Shown one piece after another: positions 9,505-17,896 of a stretch of 64,000 bases of DNA; positions within the stretch are counted from its first letter, which is position 1; every line of letters begins with the position of its first letter. The position numbers and the translations under genes were made by a program. Origin of the DNA: Paulinella micropora (lineage: Eukaryota > Cercozoa > Imbricatea > Euglyphida); contig BJOX01000065.1 of the NCBI GenBank assembly GCA_009731375.1, positions 202,309 through 266,308 of the forward strand, written 5' to 3'. Under the pieces are notes generated by a model that had not been told where the DNA came from, searched no databases, and saw only the letters and a list, made by a program, of their open reading frames with translations.

Positions 9505-10917
9505 ATGGAAGGAAAGGATTCTAAAAATACTGAGGAGTTGATGACCCTCAACAACCTCAGATATGAGTTGCCAGTAAATTTAGCACTCACCGAACAGGGA
9601 AGTATCTTTAAGAAGAACTTCGCCGACCAGCAGAAATACACCAGTGATTCGGGGACTGAAATGATTTTTACATTGCAGGCAAGCACTGATTTCGTTTATG
9701 GAAAAATTTGTTATTTGTCGTTTGACATTAAAGCAGATGGGTTGACAGCCACTGATGGAAAAGATAATGTTGCTTGTGCTCTTGGTTTCCAGAACACTCC
9801 CGCAACTGCTATTTTTGAAAGATTTTTGCTAGAAAGCAAGGATGGTAGCGAACTTGAACGAATTGAAGATTTGAACAAGATGCTGCGAAATATTCTCCCG
9901 TGGCATTATCCATTTGATTATCGTCGGCAGGCACAAATGTCTGGACAGAGAGAAAGTGTTGGTGTTAATTCTAATGTTACAGACGATTCGGTCGTCAATT
10001 TTACACTCAATACCCCCACTGCTGGTAGTGTTGGCTCTGGTAGTGCTTTGAGAGTTTGTATTCCTCTTCATTACTTTTCGGGAGTGTTTAATGAAGAAAC
10101 TCTCATTCCTCCCTCTTTGATTAGTGGTATGAGGCTTCGCTTGACATTTGCACCAGCACAGGAAGCATTGACTATTATTGGAACCTCTGATGGTAAGGTT
10201 CCTGCTGGTTTTAGCGGTTCTAATTTGACTTACACTGTATCAAACCCAGTCGTAATGTTAGAAACCTTCTCACTTGCTCCCGCTGTGCAGAGAAATATTC
10301 TTGAACAGATGGGAAGCAAGGATGGGCTCCCATACACTTATGAAACATATTACAATCAAAAGGCGAATCCGGGCACGGTGGATGATTTTAATCTTCAAGT
10401 GAATAAGGCCGTTGCTCGTGCTCAGTGCTTGTATATCGTAACTCAAAATGTGCTCTCTGATAATGCTAGTATTCCGGCCCAAATGAATTATAGACAATAT
10501 CAGTGTCGTATTGGTGACTGGTATGCTCCACAACAAAAGATGGAAATCGGAAGTGCTGATACTCTTGCCGACGTTCAACGAGGATGTGCCGAATTGTATA
10601 TTAACAATCTCCAAGCGACTATGGGCATTCGTGATGCTTATATGTCTTCATCTGTTTCTCTTGAAAACCTTCGTAAGTATTATTCTGCTACGGGAGTTTC
10701 CACTACTGCTACAAATGGTGGTTTTGCTACCATTATCCAGATACTCAATCAATCGCCACACATTGGTGCATCTGGTCTTGCGGTTAATAACTCACGAACT
10801 GCCGAAGTTACTATTCGGTATGCGGAAAATTATCATGCTAATCGTGCCATCACTGCTTGGTTGAAATATGCCAAAGTCGTGTCTATCTATCCAAGTAGAG
10901 CCGTCGTAAAACAATAA
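9505..10917 (+). CDS. major capsid protein (double jelly-roll)
   Basis: 470 residues, beta-rich, of the length usual for double jelly-roll major capsid proteins of PLVs and virophages. Supporting context: a packaging ATPase lies upstream and a penton-like protein immediately downstream on the same strand. Motifs such as LPWHYPFDYRRQ, RVCIPLHYFSGVF and a C-terminal YAENYHANRAITAWLKYAK fit a capsid protein with conserved aromatic loops. It shows no obvious similarity by eye to the Polinton capsid at 38,085, so it belongs to a different capsid group. The gene is intact. Confidence 0.75.
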   Translation: MEGKDSKNTEELMTLNNLRYELPVNLALTEQGSIFKKNFADQQKYTSDSGTEMIFTLQASTDFVYGKICYLSFDIKADGLTATDGKDNVACALGFQNTPATAIFERFLLESKDGSELERIEDLNKMLRNILPWHYPFDYRRQAQMSGQRESVGVNSNVTDDSVVNFTLNTPTAGSVGSGSALRVCIPLHYFSGVFNEETLIPPSLISGMRLRLTFAPAQEALTIIGTSDGKVPAGFSGSNLTYTVSNPVVMLETFSLAPAVQRNILEQMGSKDGLPYTYETYYNQKANPGTVDDFNLQVNKAVARAQCLYIVTQNVLSDNASIPAQMNYRQYQCRIGDWYAPQQKMEIGSADTLADVQRGCAELYINNLQATMGIRDAYMSSSVSLENLRKYYSATGVSTTATNGGFATIIQILNQSPHIGASGLAVNNSRTAEVTIRYAENYHANRAITAWLKYAKVVSIYPSRAVVKQ

Positions 10918-10960
10918 AAAAAAAATTAAAAATTAAAATATATTATTTTATAATATAGCA

Positions 10961-11809
10961 ATGTCATTTACGATCTCTAATTTAGAAGACGAAAAGCGAA
11001 CCCGCAAAAATTTCCTCCTTCGTGTCTCCTCAAGTGATAAAACAGAATCAAAATCCGCTTCTACTCACAATGGCCGTTTCGTTGTTGATCTACCAGCAAA
11101 TGGTCGTAATATTGATATAATCAGTGCTTATGTCGTAAAGAGTATCTCTATCCCAAATGTTTTCCCAGACATACCGAGTTATGCCAACACTCTCACATTG
11201 ATTAAAACAACTGGATCCGCTACAAAAACGGCAATCGTAACAGAAAATCAATACACCATTGATACATTTATTACCGCCCTTCAAACTGCGATTAATTCAG
11301 CAATTACCCCTAACTCTGTAGTTGTAACTTTGAACTCCGTTAATAAATTGAATTACGCATTCACTGGTGATACGTATGCTTTTGATTACGATAATAGCAC
11401 GACTAGAGACAAAATAGGACTAACTGCCGATATTTCGGCTGCGGCGAGTAGTACAATTCAATCTATCGTGAATTTAATCGGTGAAACGGCCGTTTATATT
11501 CATAGCCGTGCATTGAACCAGTCTGGTTTAGTTGATGCAAATAGAAATTTCTCTGTCATTGGTAAAGTAAACATGAGTAAGCCGTACGGGGTACAATGTT
11601 ATTTTGAATCATCAAACGATATTGCCGATTATGTGCAATTTAATACTACGAAAAGTTTAAGAACTATTGATATTGCAACTAGAAATGCACAAGGTGAAGT
11701 TTTGGAGGTTCCTTTAAACTTCGAGGTTAGCATTCTTCTCAAGGCCTATCACGCTTACGCCAAAAAACAAATAAAACATTTATTTTTTAATTACATCTTA
11801 AAGGTATGA
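10961..11809 (+). CDS. penton (minor capsid) protein
   Basis: 282 residues starting MSFTISNLEDEKRTRK after a TATAATATA box at 10949-10957. The segment IDIISAYVVKSISIPNVFPDI is typical of single jelly-roll penton proteins of PLVs and Polintons. There a first strand describing an interface is followed by a conserved IPN/VPN-type turn. Position directly after the major capsid gene supports the call. The C-terminus (KKQIKHLFFNYILKV) is basic and may be slightly altered. Confidence 0.7.
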   Translation: MSFTISNLEDEKRTRKNFLLRVSSSDKTESKSASTHNGRFVVDLPANGRNIDIISAYVVKSISIPNVFPDIPSYANTLTLIKTTGSATKTAIVTENQYTIDTFITALQTAINSAITPNSVVVTLNSVNKLNYAFTGDTYAFDYDNSTTRDKIGLTADISAAASSTIQSIVNLIGETAVYIHSRALNQSGLVDANRNFSVIGKVNMSKPYGVQCYFESSNDIADYVQFNTTKSLRTIDIATRNAQGEVLEVPLNFEVSILLKAYHAYAKKQIKHLFFNYILKV

Positions 11810-11838
11810 TAAAATATATGTAAAGATAAAAAGCGATA

Positions 11839-12348
11839 ATGCCAGACTATAAACAAGGAAAAAGATATAGTCTTAGATTATATCAAATTGATCGAGTCTA
11901 TACTGGTTCGACTACTCAACCACTATACAACAGATTATTCCAGCACAAAAGTGGTTATAAAAGATGGTTGGATGGTACATATAACCACAATTCTTCTTTT
12001 GTTATAGTTAAATATGATGATGCATATGTTGAATTAGTTGAAGAATATCCGTGCGAAAACAAGATGCAACTAGATAAACGAGAAGGCGAAATAATTAGGA
12101 TTACAGAAAATTGTACAAATAAACGAATAGAAGGTAGAACTCATAAAGAATATAATGATCATTACAGGAAAGAAAATAAAGAATTAATAAACCAAAAGGG
12201 AAAAGAATATTATTTAAAAAACAAAGATAAAATAAACCAGAAAGAGAAAGAGTATCGTGAAAAAAATAAAGATAGAATAAAGCAACGAAATGGAGAATAT
12301 AGAAAAATAATAAGGATAAATAAAACGATTATATACATTACACAATAA
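11839..12348 (+). CDS. GIY-YIG endonuclease
   Basis: The N-terminus matches the GIY-YIG nuclease fold: GKRYSLRLYQIDRVYTGST, then LYNRLFQHK, and the catalytic-type Glu in QLDKREGEIIR. The C-terminal part is a string of Lys/Asn/Glu-rich helical repeats (KEYYLKNKDKIN), frequent in GIY-YIG proteins of large DNA viruses. A close paralogue lies at 45,041 in the Polinton and keeps a Cys/His tail that is absent here. Such enzymes are often selfish homing nucleases; here that is inference. Confidence 0.75.
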   Translation: MPDYKQGKRYSLRLYQIDRVYTGSTTQPLYNRLFQHKSGYKRWLDGTYNHNSSFVIVKYDDAYVELVEEYPCENKMQLDKREGEIIRITENCTNKRIEGRTHKEYNDHYRKENKELINQKGKEYYLKNKDKINQKEKEYREKNKDRIKQRNGEYRKIIRINKTIIYITQ

Positions 12349-12384
12349 TAAAAGATATCCAATTGGTTTAGCCACATTTGGAAT

Positions 12385-12615
12385 ATGAAAAATATAAATA
12401 TAATGTCGTTTATAGAAAATTTAAATGTGTTATTCATATTAATAAAAAATATTAACTTACGACGACAACAACAGCATAAACAGCAAATCCCCTGCGGTGT
12501 TAATATTGATCAGTTTTACATGTATTTGAAGAAAAATCACGCACCTATGACAGAAAAATTAATCAAGAACAAGGATTTTGAGTACATAAAAAATATCAAT
12601 AGAAATAGAAAATAA
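12385..12615 (+). CDS. small protein, unknown
   Basis: 76 residues starting MKNINIMSFIENLNV, with a basic centre (RRQQQHKQQ) and NIDQFYMYLKKNHAPM. No domain recognised. It could be a remnant of the C-terminus of the preceding nuclease or a separate small gene. Confidence 0.25.
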   Translation: MKNINIMSFIENLNVLFILIKNINLRRQQQHKQQIPCGVNIDQFYMYLKKNHAPMTEKLIKNKDFEYIKNINRNRK

Positions 12616-12652
12616 AGTTGATAAATAAGCATAAATAAAGTATTTTTTTTGC

Positions 12653-13883
12653 TCAAATTTGATCTTCAATCCAGTTTAATGAAGCATAGATATTAGCAGT
12701 TCCACCGCTTGTATTTTGTGCGGATACGGTAAATGTCTTGCTTGGTCCTATCTTGATATTATATTGAGACAAATCAATGTATATTGATGAACCACCAGAT
12801 AATACATATGTAAATATCACACTTCCTCCTGTTCTTGTAGTTCCCGCTGTATCTACTTTAACCAATGATGTGGTGGTATCGTAATTTGAATAAGAAGGTG
12901 TTCCTCTAATGTGGTATTAAGAATAATTCTCGTGATACATGTTTTAGTGTCTGAATTGCTAATACATACATTCTCAAAGTATATTATGTTGTAATTTGTT
13001 TTGCTGTTGAATGTGGAGCGGTTTCTAATGGTAAATATGGCGTTCTCAGTTGATCCTATACTCTTGACATTATCATACGAGTTAGTTATAGCAATAGTCC
13101 GATCAATATTCCCTTCAACTGCTAGAAACATACTTGCAGTTTTCATTACAACGGATCCAAGACTTGATGAATATGCTTTCGCATCAATAGCAAATGCCGC
13201 CTGATCCAATGATGGAGTAGTAGCAGTGCTCGCATATTTAATTGAATGAATTACTTCCATTCGTCCAGTTCGCGGGTTTTCAATTTTGAATGTAATTTGA
13301 CCGCTGCCCAGATATTGAACAACTATTTCAAACACGTTTAATTTGGTAAAATCAATCGCGGGGAAGTTTCCAGTATTATCACATTTATCACCATTCCAAG
13401 CATATTGATTAACCACATTTTCTACACTTCCCGCCGTTCTTACGACAGACATTCCCAAGTTTGATTGTCTAAAGCATACATTGTCTGTTGGTGTGCCTAT
13501 GCCAATATCGCAATTGAAAGCGGTTGCAGCAGTGGATGTTGGAAACAATGCGGAAAATCTAGCAACTAAGCCCATACCACTTTTATATTTTGCTCTTTTA
13601 ATAGTCGTGATCTGTGCCGTTGAATTACCTGAGGCCGATGTTGTTAAAACCGCCATTGAATTAGCAGTTGATACCACCCCACCGTTTGTTTCGGTTTTGT
13701 CAAAAAATCGCGTATTAATACCATAAGTGAATACATTTTGTAATACTGGCGATAAAGTGGCCGTTCTCAATTCTCCGAAGGCCGTTGTTGGTAAAGCATC
13801 TTTAATGCTATCTATTGATAAAGAAGAAGATGACGATGTAGTTGATGACGATGGGGTATTCGTGCTTTGACCAAAAGGTTCAT
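12653..13883 (-). CDS. spike/fibre-like beta-rich virion protein (frameshifted)
   Basis: The body frame contains SPVLQNVFTYGINTRFF, a long beta-rich region with GMGLVARFSALF and FEIVVQYLGSGQITFKIENP, and ends NWIEDQI. A paralogue with the same order lies at 36,801-38,040 (PVLQEIFPYTINT ... GMGVLARFTALW ... NFIEDQ). The frame shifts near 12,860. At the 5' end the only good ATG (13,883) is one base out of frame with the body. A Ser/Thr-rich N-terminal linker precedes the conserved part. I infer a surface protein because it is shared by two capsid-encoding elements. Confidence 0.5.
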
Positions 13884-13894
13884 TTTATATTTTA

Positions 13895-13903
13895 TATAAT
13901 ATA
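13895..13903. promoter_or_regulatory. TATAATATA box between divergent genes
   Basis: TATAATATA lies five bases before the ATG at 13,908 and 12 bases from the proposed start of the leftward spike gene, so it may serve both. Confidence 0.45.
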
Positions 13904-13907
13904 AAAC

Positions 13908-14183
13908 ATGCCATTAATAATACGAGAATTGCCAAGTTATATAGTTGGACACATAAGAACATTTGTTTATTTAGAAATGTCCCAGCCGAATTATAAAAAA
14001 GAATTTTGTAATATATGCGGTTTGTCTCGCACATTTCAATCACACCCCCCTATTATAGCTGTTGATATTGATAATGTAGATGGTGTTCAGTTTTACACAA
14101 TCTGTTCTATTAATTGCTACAGACGAGAGTCCAATATTAGGGCAAGATATCGCGAACCTCATTTAATCGTTGTTAAGTATTAA
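13908..14183 (+). CDS. small protein with a possible zinc site
   Basis: 91 residues starting MPLIIRELPSYIVGH. Two cysteine pairs, FCNICGLS and YTICSINCYR, are about 40 residues apart and could bind zinc. I do not recognise the family. It converges with the recombinase gene, whose stop lies ten bases further right. Confidence 0.5.
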   Translation: MPLIIRELPSYIVGHIRTFVYLEMSQPNYKKEFCNICGLSRTFQSHPPIIAVDIDNVDGVQFYTICSINCYRRESNIRARYREPHLIVVKY

Positions 14184-14192
14184 TCTTTTTGT

Positions 14193-15504
14193 TTAAGTAA
14201 TCTCGTGCTTCTTCTTAATGGCTTTGTTTCTGCCGATTGTTCTTCTTGTTCTTCTTGTGGTTTTGCTTCTTTTTTTCTTTTTTATAAACTTATTAACAAT
14301 AACAGCTCCAATCTTGCTTAATTGTCGTAGTTTAGTATTTGTTATTACTCCCCCATGGTCGTTGTAAATCTGCTCAAGCAATTTATACTTATCATCTCTG
14401 CTCGCTTTTTTTCCTAATGGTTTGTATTTGCTTTCTGCCGTGTCGTTTTCGCTTTCAGTTTCATTAACATTATTTAAATTCAGACATAAATCTATTTTCC
14501 GTCTCAATTCTTCCAACTCTGTTTTAATCACTTCTGCCTTAATTTCTTCTGGATCTAACTCATTAACCCATGAATAACTAAATGAAGTCAGTAAATCACC
14601 ATGACCAAGAACATTAGAAACCCATGTATTAAAATTCTCTCATTTCGGATTAGCGAAATTACTATACGACAAACTAGCATATAGTTTCCGCAACATACTA
14701 CTTTTCTGTGTGTATTCCGATAGCCAAGGGAAGATTTTAATAATTCTTTTGTTTAGTTCATTATTCTTTTGTTTATCAAGCACACCCTCGTTGTTGATGA
14801 TAACTGGTCCCTTTTTCTTGAAATGGTTCCGTATTGAATTTACTTTTTCTATTACGAATTCAGGAGTAAAAAGGACAACAGGCCTCTCAGTCCAATTCTT
14901 TTTTTGTCCTTCTCTTTTCTTCGCTAGGTTATTTACCCTCAGCCAAGAAGGTTTATCTGGTATCAATTCATATGTGTTTTTATCAAATATTTCAACAGGC
15001 CTTGCTCCAATCGCTATCATCAAAGCAAGTAATTTTAGATAAGGGTCATTATTTAAAATCATATCATTAATTTTAGCCATTACATCACGAACATCAATTT
15101 GTATTTTTTTGTTCTTTTTTGGTTTTGACATCTTTCTTATACCCCTCAACGATATCAATCCGCTCGTCTTCATTCAGATTAAAGTATTTATCAAGTTTGC
15201 TCATTTCATATACTTTTTCACTTTGATGAGGTTCTATTGCTTTTTTTCTCACCTCAGAAAGTCTTTGTCTCCTACTATTCAAATTAGGATACACAATAGC
15301 ATATTTCGGATATATGACTTTTAGTGCCTCAAGCACCTCTTCATCACTCGTTGTTGTGCTAAATAGCGATATAATAGCATTATGAAAGGCAATACTTGGT
15401 TTCACCTCACTATCGTAGAAGTTGGACACGACTTCATAAATTTTACTTTCAGTAGTAGCAACTCTTAACTGCCTAACAAACTTCTTGTCATCTTCGCTCC
15501 CCAT
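14193..15504 (-). CDS. tyrosine recombinase / telomere-resolvase-like protein (interrupted)
   Basis: Three open segments join into one protein of about 430 residues: 15094-15504, then 14640-15173 after a frameshift in an A-rich run, then 14193-14639 after an in-frame TGA at 14640-14642. Catalytic elements in order are: Arg in AIGARPVEIF, a Lys-rich turn NNLAKKREGQKK, Arg in SSMLRKLYAS, His in VLGHGDLL, and the nucleophile Tyr in SFSYSWV. The His and Tyr lie after the TGA, so a product ending there would be inactive. The LRKLYAS...LGH...SYS spacing also fits protelomerases. The C-terminus adds a helical and a very basic tail. No other integrase is seen in this element. Confidence 0.65.
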
Positions 15505-15540
15505 CTTAGTGTATATTGGACAAGTCCTATATATAATTAT

Positions 15541-15985
15541 ATTATTTTAATTGTTTTAAATTATAAATCATCAATACCCCCCCCCCCCGATATCATCCCT
15601 AAATGTTGTTAAAAACCACTCGGACGGCTGTTATTAATAGTAGCAATCCAGAGAGAGAGAGAGAGAGATGTCGTGTTAGTATTAATGAAGGCCGAATGTC
15701 CGAGTCCAACCCTTTTTTTTTTAGAAATTTTTTAAGGTGTCTATTAGAAAAATGGGGAGAGGGAGAAAAATTTTACTTTTTTTAAAAAAAGGTTGGACAC
15801 CCTGGATAAGTTAAAAAATAGTTAATAGGAAGAAGAAGAATATAATAAATACCGAATTTAACACTTAAAAAGTGTCCAACCTTTAAAAAACCGACCCAGC
15901 CGTGTCCGACCATGAGGTTGGACACCCATAGGAGAAGACAATCACACTCGCCTCCTCTTATATTCACACACAGCAAAATAATATC
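15541..15985. repeat. gene-free stretch with GGTTGGACAC repeats
   Basis: GGTTGGACACC occurs at about 15,791 and 15,914. Its inverse GTGTCCAACC is at about 15,871, and shorter versions (GAGTCCAACCC, TTGGACAAGTCC) are at about 15,698 and 15,515. Poly-C (15,580-15,589) and GA runs (15,651-15,668) are also present. The composition change near 15,560 marks the probable right edge of the PLV. I see no gene. Confidence 0.45.
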
Positions 15986-15988
15986 GTT

Positions 15989-16063
15989 ATGGCTGAGCCG
16001 GTGCCACCAATTTTCGGACAACTGGATCACTTTTGCCGATCGTCCAAGGAGAAAAAGCAAAAA
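15989..16063 (+). CDS. possible first exon of a host gene
   Basis: ATGGCTGAGCC starts a 25-codon open segment (MAEPVPPIFGQLDHFCRSSK) that ends in AAAAA|GTAACTTTTTTTC, a plausible splice donor. Downstream there is only poly-C, a gap and an inverted repeat, so the remainder cannot be found. Confidence 0.25.
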
Positions 16064-16125
16064 GTAACTTTTTTTTCTTTTTGTATGTTTTGTGTATGTA
16101 TCGTCATTTGGCTTCCGTGGTTATC

Positions 16126-16161
16126 ACCCCCCCCCCCCCCCCCCCCCGGGGNNNNNNNNNN
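16126..16161. other. poly-C tract and 10-N assembly gap
   Basis: More than 20 C residues followed by GGGG and ten Ns (16,152-16,161). Typical assembly break at a homopolymer. Confidence 0.9.
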
Positions 16162-16553
16162 TTTATATATATGAATCTGTCCATTCAAGTATTAAATACA
16201 AACACAGAAAACCAGAAAAACACACACAGGAGGACATAAAACATACACAGGAAGCACAAAAACATACCATTGTTTTACAAAAAAATACGATAAACTAAGC
16301 AGACTAAGAGTTATTTATACAAAATAACGACTAATCCATATAAACTTTGTTTATATATATTTTTTAGAATAAAAAATATGGATTAGTCATTATTTTGTAT
16401 AAATAACTCTTAGTCTGCTTATTTTATCGTATTTTTGTAAAACAAGTGTATGTTTTGTGCTTCCTGTGTATGTTTTATGTCCTCCTGTGTGTGTTTTTCT
16501 GGTTTTCTGTGCTTGTATTTAATACTTGAATGGACAGGTTCATATATATAAAT
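16162..16553. repeat. long inverted repeat (foldback, MITE-like)
   Basis: The left arm (about 16,162-16,342) and right arm (about 16,376-16,553) are reverse complements over about 175 bp around a 33-bp spacer. The arms differ at several positions, for example ACGATAAACTAAGC against ACGATAAAATAAGC, so the right arm is not a mechanical copy of the left. No protein is encoded. The left end abuts an N gap and the right end an AT repeat. Confidence 0.75.
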
Positions 16554-16670
16554 GATCATATATATATATATTATATATATAATATATATATATATGTAGT
16601 ATATATAGTATATATATATATAATTATATATATAGTATATATATATATATAAATATATATAGATACAAAG

Positions 16671-16701
<31 letters not shown>

Positions 16702-16712
16702 CTTACTTCCCC
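16554..16712. repeat. AT/TATA microsatellite
   Basis: Nearly pure TA dinucleotides with a few interruptions, ending at a poly-C run. Open frames read as YIYI repeats and are not genes. Confidence 0.85.
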
Positions 16713-16976
16713 CCCCCCTCCTTTTTTTTCTTGCTTCTTAGCTTCCTTTCTCTCCCTGCTGCTTCCTTTCCCCCTTTCCTTCTTCATTTTGTTTTATTCA
16801 TTCGTTTTGACTATACAAATCATCTTTACCACTTTTCTTCTAAATCTTACGCTTTCCACTTATCCCTACTAGTTGCAAGTATTCTGTGATTAAAAGTTAA
16901 TCAGTGAAAAAAAAAGAAAACGCTTGAACAGACCACAGAGAGAACTTGAATGGTGGAGGTGAAAAAGGAAAAGTGA

Positions 16977-16977
<1 letters not shown>

Positions 16978-17046
<69 letters not shown>

Positions 17047-17047
17047 T
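16978..17047. repeat. (ATT)n microsatellite
   Basis: About 23 tandem ATT units. The surrounding 16,713-17,224 shows no gene. Confidence 0.9.
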
Positions 17048-17222
17048 AGGGAGTACATAGGCCATCGGTCCCTTTCCATGGGCTGATTAGTATAAAGCTC
17101 CTAGAGTAATGTTCTATGCCGTCACTTCCTTTATTCCACCGATTGGTGTGGAGACTTTCCTTATGGAATGGAGGACTGGATGCACATGGCCTTTTGGCTC
17201 AGCAATTGGCAGGAGATACACA

Positions 17223-17224
<2 letters not shown>

Positions 17225-17289
<65 letters not shown>

Positions 17290-17291
17290 TA
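17225..17291. repeat. (ATT)n microsatellite, second tract
   Basis: About 22 tandem ATT units, same orientation as the tract at 16,978. The following 17,292-17,896 holds no recognisable gene. Confidence 0.9.
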
Positions 17292-17896
17292 ACGCCTTCA
17301 CCTTTCATCAGTTCAAGATAACTCTTGAGGATGGCTGCGGTAAATATAAACTTTCCACTTGTAGCGATGACCGGGAAGACGAAGTATAGAATTACTCCAA
17401 GTGGTTAAAAGGTACCTCTTCAGATTCAGAACAGCCGAAAGTTGGTACAAAGTCATGCCCAAGGCCGGATGCAGTTTAGCCAGTCATACCCAGGACATTT
17501 TTCTCTACATAAAAATCGTTAACAATATCTTAAACGGCGTGACTGGCTGACCGGGCTGCGGCAACGTTTTCCCTTTGCTTTTTGCTATCTTCTTTCGGTT
17601 GTTTTTCTGCACACTGCTCCTCTTGCTTCTGCCTTCCTTTGGTCTGTCTCCCGCACACTGACCTTCGTGCTACTTTCTGCATTTCTATTTTATTTTCCCT
17701 CTCCTATTTTGGAATTTTGCAAGGCCCAAATGAGAAATAGGCGCTTAGAATGATTGCAAGGAAAACAGAGAAAAGGAAGGAAAAAGAGAATAAATGCTAG
17801 AGAAAAAACGTTTAGTGAGACAGCAAATCAGGAGAAAAGGAAGGAGAGGCAAGAATGGGGCCCCGAAGAAAACAACAAAGAAATACGACGTTCCTG

